Source: an uncultured Opitutales bacterium (lineage in GTDB: Bacteria; Verrucomicrobiota; Verrucomicrobiia; Opitutales; Intestinicryptomonadaceae). Taken from it: a stretch of DNA of 64,000 nt. The stretch is taken from assembly GCA_900545715.1 (NCBI GenBank), contig URAJ01000006.1, positions 1-64,000 of the forward strand. The letters run 5' to 3'. The notes below the pieces were generated by a model. It did not search any database. It was not told where the DNA came from and worked only from the letters and a program-made list of their open reading frames with translations. Positions 26,825 through 35,919 of this stretch are shown piece after piece (positions within the stretch are counted from its first letter, which is position 1; each line of letters opens with the position of its first letter). The position numbers and the translations under genes are program-made.

Positions 26825-27577
26825 TTAGATGACGTTGATTCCGGATTTGCGCAGCTTGTCGAGAAAGTCGGGGTCGGCGTCAGAATCGGTTATTACAGTG
26901 TCGATAGAGTTTATGTCGCAGAAAAAACGCAGGCTCTGAACGCCGAATTTTGAGGAGTCGCAGAGGAGGATTTTTTCGCGGCAGATTGACAGCGAATTTT
27001 CTTTGAACTCTGCGTGTATTTCGGCTACTTCGCTTGCGCCGCGCTCGAGATCCAGCCCGTTGCATGAAAAGAACGCCTTGTCAATCGAGAAGCGCTTCAT
27101 GAGCGAAAGGGCGGATATGCCGCAGTAGCTGTGGCTTACCCTGTCGAGCTTTCCGCCGGTTGTGATTACGTCGATATTGTCCTTCGACATAAGCGGAACT
27201 ACGCAGTCGTGGGCGTTTGTTATGACGGTTATTTTTATGTCTGGCAGCGATTCAGCAAAAGTTAACACTGTGGAGCTTGCATCGAGAAATATCGTGTCCG
27301 ATGGCGATACCAGCCCTATGGCTTTTTTTGCTATTTCCTGTTTTGCGGCGCGGTTTTCGTTTAGGCGCTTTTGCAGGGGCAGCTCTGCCGAACGCTTCTC
27401 GATTCTAAGCGCCCCGCCGTGGGTTCTGATAAGCTTGTTTTCAGCGTCGAGAGTTTCGAGGTCTCTGCGTATGGTTTCGTCGGTGACGTCAAAGTATTTG
27501 GCAAGCTCGATAGTTCTAAGGCTGGGGGAATTCTCGAGCATATTGAGAATGAGTCTTTGTCTTTGTCGCGCTAACAT
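26825..27577 (-). CDS. DeoR-family transcriptional regulator
   Basis: 250 residues, the usual length. Residues about 5-58 form the DeoR winged helix-turn-helix, with the signature VTDETIRRDLETLDAENKLIRTHGGA. The rest is the DeoRC sugar-phosphate sensor domain, including AKKAIGLVSPSDTIFLDASSTV and the later LLCDSSKFG, where DeoR proteins bind phosphorylated sugars. Members usually repress carbohydrate genes until the sugar phosphate appears. It lies next to a group of sugar-active genes on one side and is divergent from gdhA on the other. The unusual direct repeats in the divergent region are obvious candidate operators, either for self-control or for gdhA. Ligand unknown. Confidence 0.9.
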   Translation of the reverse strand: MLARQRQRLILNMLENSPSLRTIELAKYFDVTDETIRRDLETLDAENKLIRTHGGALRIEKRSAELPLQKRLNENRAAKQEIAKKAIGLVSPSDTIFLDASSTVLTFAESLPDIKITVITNAHDCVVPLMSKDNIDVITTGGKLDRVSHSYCGISALSLMKRFSIDKAFFSCNGLDLERGASEVAEIHAEFKENSLSICREKILLCDSSKFGVQSLRFFCDINSIDTVITDSDADPDFLDKLRKSGINVI

Positions 27578-27694
27578 AGTAATAAATATTTGTCGATTTT
27601 TAATAACATTTAGTCAAGACAATTCTGGCCTGAACACCCTGATGCTATGCGCTTTGCATGCGATATTTGGGCTTTTTTGCGAATTAAAACGCGG

Positions 27695-27714
27695 GAAAAA
27701 TGTACAAAAATGTA
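27695..27714. repeat. 20-bp direct repeat, copy 1 (candidate operator)
   Basis: GAAAAATGTACAAAAATGTA consists of two AAAAATGTA half-sites separated by one C, a 10-bp period or about one DNA turn. An identical copy starts 72 bp further on. It lies about 118 bp upstream of the regulator start and 175 bp upstream of gdhA. Confidence 0.75.
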
Positions 27715-27766
27715 TTTTTTAGCCTTTTATTGAAAATTTTAGCCCAAAAGATTTAAATAAGTCTCA

Positions 27767-27786
27767 GAAAAATGTACAAAAATGTA
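27767..27786. repeat. 20-bp direct repeat, copy 2 (candidate operator)
   Basis: Identical to the copy at 27695-27714 and in the same orientation. The spacing of 72 bp is close to seven helical turns, so proteins bound at both would face the same side and could form a loop. Confidence 0.75.
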
Positions 27787-27804
27787 ATAAATGCCCGTTT
27801 TTAA

Positions 27805-29232
<1,428 letters not shown>

Positions 29233-29280
29233 TAAAATTCTTTAACAGCCGCTTTGCGCGGGAACGCATGCGGCTTTACA

Positions 29281-29318
29281 AGGCGCTTGTCCCACTCTTG
29301 GGACGGCGCTTTTTTTTG
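29281..29318 (+). terminator. Rho-independent terminator after gdhA
   Basis: A GTCCC/GGGAC core is extended by GGCGCT and GGCGCT arms with one bulged T, followed by eight T. Confidence 0.85.
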
Positions 29319-29931
29319 TGTTAAAAAAGTTTAGCGCGGCTCAAAAAAAAGGGAGTTCGGCATAAAATTAAAATAATAAAAGCGGTGGATTAGAAAAAGC
29401 GTATGCCGCCTTTATTTGGAGTGCAGGCGGATTTTTTTAGTTTTCCTGCGTGGGGAAATGATTTGAGGATTTGTGTAGAATCTACTTTCGATTGGGAGGC
29501 TTGCGCTTTTTTATAAAAAATTTTGCACAGTTTTTTGCGAGTTTTTCAACGCGCCGCCGATTCTTGGCGTGAATGCGTTGTTCTTGCGCGCGGGGTAAAT
29601 CTGCGGCGGCTGTGGGAATGAGTGTTCTTTGCGGTGAAAAAATTTTCTTTTTGTTTTGCGCGACAAAAAAATCTATCTCTCTGCCGATTTCCTAAAAGTT
29701 TTATTTTATTGCAAAACGGTGGGCTTTTAGCGCGCAAAAGCTTTTTTGTTATGCGGCATAAAATAGATTTTTTTTGGGTGGGAGTGCGGGAAAATCTTTT
29801 GGATATAAAGTTTATTTTTAAAATAAACTGGGCAAAGGGCGTGAGCGCGTAAAATATCAGCCGCAGCCGCAAATAATAATGTTGCGAATGCGGAAGCGAT
29901 GTGAAAGACTCTCTAAATAATTTTTCGCATA
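29319..29931. other. Gene-free region before lysS
   Basis: About 610 bp of A+T-rich DNA with many A and T runs. A 183-codon minus-strand frame crosses it and runs into lysS. It is Arg/Ser/Phe-rich with no recognisable motif and is not called. No promoter stands out. Confidence 0.45.
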
Positions 29932-31422
29932 ATGAGCCAAGAAATAAATACAAAAGAAGACAACTCGCACGATTTGTTTGCGGTAAGAAAAGGCAAGCTC
30001 GACGCAATGCGCGCGCTTGGGTACGATCCCTTCCGCCAGAATTGGAAACAAACCCACACGTCAAAAGAGGCGGTGGAGTCGTTCGACGAATCCACACCCG
30101 AAGGCGAAAATTCGGAGCACGAAGTTAGCGTTGCCGGAAGGGTTATGGTTTTCCGCCTCATGGGAAAAGCGAGTTTTGTGAAGATAAAGGATAGAGACGG
30201 CGTTATACAGCTGTACTTCGCGCGCGACGGTCTCCCCGAAGGAGTTTACAACGACTGGTTCAAAAAATTTCTCGACATAGGCGACATAATCGGCGCCAAG
30301 GGAAAACTTTTTAAGACAAAGACCGGCGAGATAACCGTGCGCGTAAACGACTTTAAGATACTCGCAAAGAGCCTGCGCCCGTTGCCTGAAAAATGGCACG
30401 GACTCACCGACAGCGAGCAGATATACCGCCAAAGATACCTCGATTTGATTGTCAACGACGATTCGAGGCGCAGATTTATGTTGCGCACGCGGATTCAGCG
30501 CCAGATACGCGAGTTCTTCTGGTCGAGGGGCTTTGTGGAGGTTGAGACTCCCGTGCTGCACAATGTCGCAGGCGGCGCCGCCGCGCGCCCGTTCATAACG
30601 CATATGAACGCGCTCGACCGCGATTTCTACTTGCGCATAGCGCTTGAACTCTACCTGAAAAGAATGCTTGTCGGAGGGTTCGACAAAGTGTTTGAAATGG
30701 GCAGGGTATTCCGCAACGAGGGGCTCGACCGCAGGCATAATCCGGAGTTTACCATGCTTGAAGTTTACCAGGCGTATTCCGACCACATCGGAATGATGGA
30801 GCTTATACGCTCGCTGATATCCTCAATATGCGAGAACGTGCTCGGCACGACAGTCATAAACCGCGCCGACGGCGGAACAATAGATCTCGGCGGAGAATGG
30901 CGGAAGGCGACTTATATGGAGCTTGTCTGCGAGGCTTCCGGCGCACCGGATTGGTTCGAGCTCTCAAAAGAGCAGAAGGTTGCAATAGCGACGAAATTGG
31001 GAGTGGAAACCGACGTTTCAAAAGAACACCACGAGATAACCGACGATCTCTACGGGCGCCTTGTGGAGCCGAATCTTATCCAGCCCACTTTTGTCATGAA
31101 CGTCCCCCGCGAGCTTTGCCCGCTCGCCAAAATAAACCAGCAGGACGGAAGGGTATTGGACGTCTTTGAACTCTGCATAAACGGGCAGGAAATAGCGCCC
31201 GCCTACTCCGAGCAGAACGATCCGCTAATCCAGCGCGAAATGTTCGAGGCGCAGGTCGGCGAGGAGCGCCAAAAGCTGGACGAGGACTTCCTCACGGCGC
31301 TCGAATACGGAATGCCCCCTGCCGGCGGAATGGGCATAGGCATAGACAGGCTCATAATACTCCTCACCGGCGCCGCCAACATAAGAGACACGATATTGTT
31401 CCCGTCTTTGAAGCCGGAATAA
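29932..31422 (+). CDS. lysS: Lysyl-tRNA synthetase, class II
   Basis: 496 residues, typical of bacterial LysRS. It charges tRNA-Lys. An N-terminal OB-fold anticodon-binding domain (about 55-150, including VAGRVMVFRLMGKASFVKI) precedes the class II catalytic core: motif 2 with FEMGRVFRNEGLDRRHNPEF and motif 3 near the end, GGMGIGIDRLIILL. The enzyme is complete. The stop is four bases before the ATG of the LolC/E-like gene, and lolD overlaps that, so the three form one transcription unit, a linkage of lysS and lol genes also seen in other bacteria. Confidence 0.96.
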   Translation: MSQEINTKEDNSHDLFAVRKGKLDAMRALGYDPFRQNWKQTHTSKEAVESFDESTPEGENSEHEVSVAGRVMVFRLMGKASFVKIKDRDGVIQLYFARDGLPEGVYNDWFKKFLDIGDIIGAKGKLFKTKTGEITVRVNDFKILAKSLRPLPEKWHGLTDSEQIYRQRYLDLIVNDDSRRRFMLRTRIQRQIREFFWSRGFVEVETPVLHNVAGGAAARPFITHMNALDRDFYLRIALELYLKRMLVGGFDKVFEMGRVFRNEGLDRRHNPEFTMLEVYQAYSDHIGMMELIRSLISSICENVLGTTVINRADGGTIDLGGEWRKATYMELVCEASGAPDWFELSKEQKVAIATKLGVETDVSKEHHEITDDLYGRLVEPNLIQPTFVMNVPRELCPLAKINQQDGRVLDVFELCINGQEIAPAYSEQNDPLIQREMFEAQVGEERQKLDEDFLTALEYGMPPAGGMGIGIDRLIILLTGAANIRDTILFPSLKPE

Positions 31423-31426
31423 GTCG

Positions 31427-32665
31427 ATGAAGTGGTGGCTTTATATCGCGCTAAAACAGCTATTTCCCACTGGGAAAGGAGTGTCGTTTTTTGCGGCGGT
31501 GTCGCTGCTTGGTGTGGCTCTCGGTGTGCTTGGGCTTTTCGGCACGCAGAGCGTAATGAACGGTTTCCATTCCGAGATATCGCTCAAATTGCGCGATACT
31601 ACGGGCGATGTAATCATACGCAATTACGGTCGCCCGATGCACTCGCTTGAAACCTTGAAAGAGCGGCTAAAATCCATACCGGAGGTGGAGAGCGTGGAGT
31701 TTGTGGCGCAGGGGCCTGTGATGATGGTGGTAAACAACGTCCCGGTGTTTCCAATGCTTCGCAGCTACGACACAATAAGCGGCGAATGCGCTTTGCCAAT
31801 ACGGGAAAAAAATTTCGTCAGAATGGGCTCGATAGACGATCTCGACGACGATTCCATAATATTAGGCCAGAGGCTCGCAGCTTCCGTTGGCGCTGGGGTC
31901 GGCGACAAGGTGGACGTGTTCTCGCCCACGATGCTCGACAAAATAAAAAGGGACGAAGTTCCGATGGCGGCATCTCTCGACGTCGTGGGGCTACTTGCGA
32001 CAGACTATTCGCAGGTGGACTCAAACATAGCTCTCGTGTCGCTTCGCAGAATGCGCGACTTGTACAATCTTGGAGACGGCTCCCACTCTATTGCGATAAG
32101 GCTAAAAGAGTCGGCGAAGGATTCCGCCGAGGCGTTTGCCAAAAAACTTGTGGACGAGGATATTGTTCCGCGAAGCTATTATGTGACAACGTGGCTCGGG
32201 GCGAATGAGGCGTTCTTGCGCGTGATAAAAATGGAAAAGGTGATGATGTCGCTTATAATATTTTTGATAATATTGGTGGCGTCGTTTTCGATATGCATAT
32301 CGCTGTACACTTCGGTGTTGCGCAAGACGCGCGAGATAGGGCTCAGCGCGGCGATGGGGGCGAGGCCGCTGCAAATTGCGGCAACGTATTGCTTCCAGGG
32401 ATTTGCGATAGGGCTTTTCGGCTCGATATTGGGGCTGTTGCTAACGTTTCTTCTGTTGCATTTCCGCGCGCCGATTGCCGAGTTTATAGTGGGGCGCGAG
32501 GCGCTAATCGAATTTTACCACTTTGCGCGCCTGCCGGTGAAATACGAACTTAAAGACGCCCTTTGGGCGTGCGGATTTTCGATAGTGTTGTGTACATTGG
32601 CGGGCTTTCTGCCGGCTATACGCGCTGCGCGCCTTAAAGCATCGGAGGCAATGCGAAATGAATAG
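31427..32665 (+). CDS. LolC/LolE-type lipoprotein-releasing ABC permease
   Basis: 412 residues with the four-helix MacB/FtsX topology: one membrane helix near the N-terminus (about 18-42), a large periplasmic domain (about 43-265), then three helices (about 268-295, 318-345, 375-398). The N-terminal ALKQLFPTGKGVSFFAAVSL is typical of LolC/E, as is LRKTREIGLSAAMGARPLQI after the second helix, the coupling segment that touches LolD. It should extract lipoproteins from the inner membrane and pass them to LolA. Only one permease gene is present, so a homodimeric LolF-like transporter or a second copy elsewhere is likely. Confidence 0.9.
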   Translation: MKWWLYIALKQLFPTGKGVSFFAAVSLLGVALGVLGLFGTQSVMNGFHSEISLKLRDTTGDVIIRNYGRPMHSLETLKERLKSIPEVESVEFVAQGPVMMVVNNVPVFPMLRSYDTISGECALPIREKNFVRMGSIDDLDDDSIILGQRLAASVGAGVGDKVDVFSPTMLDKIKRDEVPMAASLDVVGLLATDYSQVDSNIALVSLRRMRDLYNLGDGSHSIAIRLKESAKDSAEAFAKKLVDEDIVPRSYYVTTWLGANEAFLRVIKMEKVMMSLIIFLIILVASFSICISLYTSVLRKTREIGLSAAMGARPLQIAATYCFQGFAIGLFGSILGLLLTFLLLHFRAPIAEFIVGREALIEFYHFARLPVKYELKDALWACGFSIVLCTLAGFLPAIRAARLKASEAMRNE

Positions 32666-33353
32666 CGCAAACGGCAAAATACTTTCCGCGGTCGAAATAC
32701 GCAAGGCTTTCAAGTCTCCCGGCGGAGGGCTTACGGAGGTATTGAAAGGGGCGTCGCTCGACGTTTGCGAGAACGAGAGCGTCAGCATATGCGGAGAGAG
32801 CGGGGCGGGAAAGACGACTTTCCTAAACATAATAGCCGGGCTTGAATCTCCCGACAGCGGAGAAGTTCTGTGGGACGGCCGTAGGATAGATTTGCTGTCA
32901 AACTCAAAACAGGCGGCGCTGCGCGCCAGATTTATGGGATTTGTATTCCAAAACTGCTGCTTAATTCCCGAGCTGAACGCCAGGGAAAACGTCGAATTTG
33001 CGGCGAGAATAGCGGGAATTTACGATAGGCGCAAGTCGAGGGCGCGGGCTGAGGAGCTGCTCGAGTTTACGGGGCTTGGCGGGAGAATGAAACATCTGCC
33101 GTCGCAGCTGTCGGGAGGCGAAAAACAGAGGGTGGCGGTCGCGCGGGCATTGATGAATAATCCGTCGGTAATACTCGCCGACGAGCCGACGGGGAATCTC
33201 GACGAAAAGACGGGAGAGTCTGTAATGGAGATGATGTTGTCGCTTTGCGGCAGCGGAAGGGCGTCGCTGATATTGATAACGCACAATCCCGATTTTGCCC
33301 GCAGGACATCAAAATGCGTGCGCATTAGCGGCGGCGTTGCGCAGTCAGTGTAG
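32658..33353 (+). CDS. lolD: Lipoprotein-releasing system ATPase
   Basis: 231 residues of a stand-alone ABC ATPase. Walker A is GESGAGKTT (about 46-54), the Q-loop lies in GFVFQNCCLIPELNARENV, the ABC signature is LSGGEKQR, and Walker B is VILADEPTGNLD with the D-loop following and a switch His in ITHNPDFA. The sequence GNLDEKTGESVMEMM is characteristic of the LolD/MacB group. It overlaps the permease gene by eight bases, so translation is coupled. It powers lipoprotein release at the inner membrane. Confidence 0.93.
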   Translation: MNSANGKILSAVEIRKAFKSPGGGLTEVLKGASLDVCENESVSICGESGAGKTTFLNIIAGLESPDSGEVLWDGRRIDLLSNSKQAALRARFMGFVFQNCCLIPELNARENVEFAARIAGIYDRRKSRARAEELLEFTGLGGRMKHLPSQLSGGEKQRVAVARALMNNPSVILADEPTGNLDEKTGESVMEMMLSLCGSGRASLILITHNPDFARRTSKCVRISGGVAQSV

Positions 33354-34069
33354 CTTTTATTATTTAGCCGCATTTTTTGCGGGGATTTTGAACGCAAGTT
33401 TTGTCCGCGATTTTTTAATGCGAGTTTGCGCTTAAAAAAAATATTATGTATGTAGTTTGCCAGATTGCGAATGGGGGAATCGCATTAGGCATGCGGCGGT
33501 TGAAGCGTTTGCTTATGCAATTTTTAAATAAATTAGGATTGTAAAATACCCACAATGGTGTGCGTTAAAAATATTGCATTTAATACAGCAATAATTGCGC
33601 AGCTTGGGATAAGCCGAGAGCTTTGCTATGCGCAAGGCAGAATAATCTGCGAACCTAAGATAAAGGCTATGAAAATGCTCTTGTTGCACAAATAAAATAG
33701 GCAATTTATAGAGAGCGAAATTGATTCAAAAAACTCTTAAAAAACGCGCGCTTGTAAAAAAATAATCTAAATAAAAAATATGATTTGCCAATGTTGGGGG
33801 GTGCCCAAAATAGTTTTCAATTTACAGGCGCAGAAGGTTTATTTTTTGTAGTGCATTTGAGTTTTTAAGGATAGTTGCGTAGGGTGATTCTTTTATAATT
33901 TCCAATAAAAATGCCTCTGCATTCTTTGTGAGAGATAATTGAATGCTCAACACATAAGAAGGAATGCCGCAATGCCACGCTCGCTTTTGTATGTACCCGA
34001 CAAACCCGCGTTAATTGCCAAAGCGCAAATGGCAAAGGCGTTTTAAAGTTCCGCAAACTAAAAAAAATT
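33354..34069. other. Gene-free region after lolD
   Basis: About 715 bp, A+T-rich. No terminator with a good stem was found directly after lolD. A plus-strand 46-codon frame (33555-33695) is the longest uninterrupted start-to-stop frame in that strand and has a few Cys residues, but no ribosome site and no family resemblance. Nothing else is supported. Confidence 0.4.
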
Positions 34070-34888
34070 CTATTTGGATTTTTCGGAAATCTTTTTGGAG
34101 AATCTATCGATTATAAATCCGGCGGGGTTTGCAACCTGAACGTGGTCGAGCCCTTGCAGCTCGTACAATTCAACGGTGTCGGTAAGCTTCAATTTCTTTA
34201 CGGCCGCGGCGAGCAGAAGATTTTCTTCCACCCTTTCAGGAAACTCGATTTTGCGGTCTCCTAAAACTATGCAGAGGGGTGGAATTGGATTGTCGAGGTT
34301 GCCGAGAATTGCGAATTCGTCAATTTTGGGTTTTAGGCTGCTCGTCTTGTCGCCGGAGTCGGCGCGGACGCGGAAGTGCGTCGTTGTCTGGCCGCTTACG
34401 AGTATTGTGCCGGCAATGTCGGTATTTTTTATGCCACGTTCTTTTAGGTATCGCGGGTTGAAGGCAACCATGCCGCACAAATAGGCGCCGGCGGAGTGTC
34501 CGCTAATAAAGATTTTTTTCGGGTCGCCGCCAAATTTTTCGATATTTTTGAAAGTCCACGCAATGGCGTCTGCGGCGTCATCAATCGCATTTTTTGCGTC
34601 GGATTTCGGGGAGAGCCTGTAATTTGCCGCAACTATCACAAAGTCATTTGAGACGTTTTTCGGAAAGTGCTTGTTGCCCGATGTAATGCCGCCGCCGTGA
34701 AACCATACGAGCACCCGCTTACCGCTCTGGCTCTTGTCGTATTTGACGTCGAGCTTGCACCTTTGGGCGGCGTATTCGTCGGACGACTGCGTGTAGGGAA
34801 TGTCCCTTTCGATTGACTGTCCGGCGGCTAAGCAATTTGCCGCAAAAAGCGCCACTGCCGCCAATATTTTTACGGTTCTTGTAAGCAT
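34070..34888 (-). CDS. Exported alpha/beta-hydrolase, esterase/lipase type
   Basis: 272 residues with a signal peptide (1-21). It has the HSL/BD-FAE esterase pattern: oxyanion-hole motif HGGG (about 64-67, in VLVWFHGGGITSGNK), nucleophile Ser in ISGHSAGAYLCG (about 130), then an acidic residue in LGDRKIEFP and a late His in GLDHVQVANP. The triad is therefore complete. Such enzymes remove acetyl or feruloyl groups from plant polysaccharides or short esters. The exported location fits a role in glycan deacylation, but the substrate is inferred. The start lies three bases after the stop of the upstream DUF6941-like gene, so they are co-transcribed. Confidence 0.83.
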   Translation of the reverse strand: MLTRTVKILAAVALFAANCLAAGQSIERDIPYTQSSDEYAAQRCKLDVKYDKSQSGKRVLVWFHGGGITSGNKHFPKNVSNDFVIVAANYRLSPKSDAKNAIDDAADAIAWTFKNIEKFGGDPKKIFISGHSAGAYLCGMVAFNPRYLKERGIKNTDIAGTILVSGQTTTHFRVRADSGDKTSSLKPKIDEFAILGNLDNPIPPLCIVLGDRKIEFPERVEENLLLAAAVKKLKLTDTVELYELQGLDHVQVANPAGFIIDRFSKKISEKSK

Positions 34889-34891
34889 TGT

Positions 34892-35311
34892 TTATTCTTG
34901 CGCAGGGGATTTTTTAGGCTGTATCTGCCTGAATGTCAGAATCCGCGACGCTATCGGTACGTCGTTGTACATTAATTGAAGCTCGTACGTTCCCGGAGCT
35001 TTTATAACGAGATTTTGTATGTCGAAAACCATCTCGGGAGTGTCGAGAGGCGTGTTGAAAGGTATTTTCCCGGGGAGGTCGAAGACGGTATCGCCGTTTC
35101 CGGCTTTGAGGCGCACGCTAAAATTCAATACTCCGTTGCCGTTTGTAATCGACGCAAAAATAAAAAATCGCGGAATAATGTACGGATAGCGAACTGCCCC
35201 GACCGAGTTGAATAATCCTACGAGCGTTTTCTTTCCGCTCTGAGCGTCAGTAATTACGGTGTCGCATACCAGAAGCGACAGAACCATTGGCGTTTCAAAG
35301 GAATCCATCAT
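34892..35311 (-). CDS. DUF6941-like small protein
   Basis: 139 residues, no signal peptide and no membrane helix. The pattern LSLLVCDTVITDAQSGKKTLVGLFNSV at the start, followed by alternating strands (VLNFSVRLKAGNGD and APGTYELQLMYNDVPI), resembles the DUF6941 family of small beta-sandwich proteins found in many bacteria, whose function is not known. Recognition is by the shape of the N-terminal motif and is moderate. Two ATG codons lie in tandem at the start; either may be used. It is the first gene of a two-gene unit with the esterase. No functional link between the two is obvious. Confidence 0.65.
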   Translation of the reverse strand: MMDSFETPMVLSLLVCDTVITDAQSGKKTLVGLFNSVGAVRYPYIIPRFFIFASITNGNGVLNFSVRLKAGNGDTVFDLPGKIPFNTPLDTPEMVFDIQNLVIKAPGTYELQLMYNDVPIASRILTFRQIQPKKSPAQE

Positions 35312-35422
35312 AATTTTATGCTGTTTTTGAGAAGGCGTTTTTTCAAGAAAATTTTAGTTGAAAAAAGAGAAAAGGCGGGGCAATCTCTTCAAAAAAAGAA
35401 AGGCAATTTCTTAGCATTTTTT

Positions 35423-35668
35423 ATGAGACGCACAAAGGCAAAACCAGATTCCATAAGCGACATCGCGCTCAAAAGATCCGATGTATATAAGGAATTTCTT
35501 GCCGAACGAGAGGAGATAATGAAGCACAAATGGCTCGAATCCGAAAAGGCCGGGCACGATATAGGTTACGACAAGGCCCTCCTCGATTGGATTATGAACC
35601 ATCGCGAAAAATGGCGGACTTCCTACCGCAGAAAATCGTCTTCGCCCAACCGGCATGCTTCGCATTGA
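35423..35668 (+). CDS. Small conserved-looking protein with an HKWLESEKAGHDIG motif
   Basis: 81 residues when started at ATG 35423. The core EEIMKHKWLESEKAGHDIGY followed by DKALLDWIMNHREKWR recalls the C-terminal motif of DUF4032-type proteins and of short proteins seen in other bacteria, so I believe the gene is real, although its function is unknown. An upstream ATG at 35318 would add 35 residues that are Lys/Phe-rich. That start is six bases from the divergent gene's start, which would leave no room for promoters, so the later one is preferred. A strong terminator follows 12 bp after the stop. No signal peptide or membrane helix. Confidence 0.6.
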   Translation: MRRTKAKPDSISDIALKRSDVYKEFLAEREEIMKHKWLESEKAGHDIGYDKALLDWIMNHREKWRTSYRRKSSSPNRHASH

Positions 35669-35680
35669 TATATGCGCAAC

Positions 35681-35711
35681 AACTCTTGCAAAACTGCGGG
35701 AGTTTTTTTTA
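35681..35711 (+). terminator. Rho-independent terminator
   Basis: AACTCTTGC and GCGGGAGTT pair over nine positions (two T-G) around AAAACT-type loop, followed by eight T. Confidence 0.92.
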
Positions 35712-35919
35712 TCTGTGTCGCCGATTCCTTTTTGTTAGCGGAAAGTATTGCTGTAATCCCACTAATTTAAGGTCATGCAATACGGCAAACTTGTTTTGCG
35801 CTTGAGTTTGGCGCGGCTTCTGATGCGTCGGGGAACACGCCGCTTGTTTATCCGCCGTATTAGAAAAAAACTTGTAATGGGGCGAACGCATCTATACAAA
35901 TTGGGAACTTTTTAGCACA

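Noticed and set aside
27695..27786. CRISPR-like array
   Set aside because: Only two 20-bp repeats with AT-rich spacer and no cas genes; better explained as operators.
29546..30097. 183-codon minus-strand open frame upstream of lysS
   Set aside because: It runs into the start of lysS on the opposite strand and has a translated-noncoding composition (Arg/Ser/Phe).
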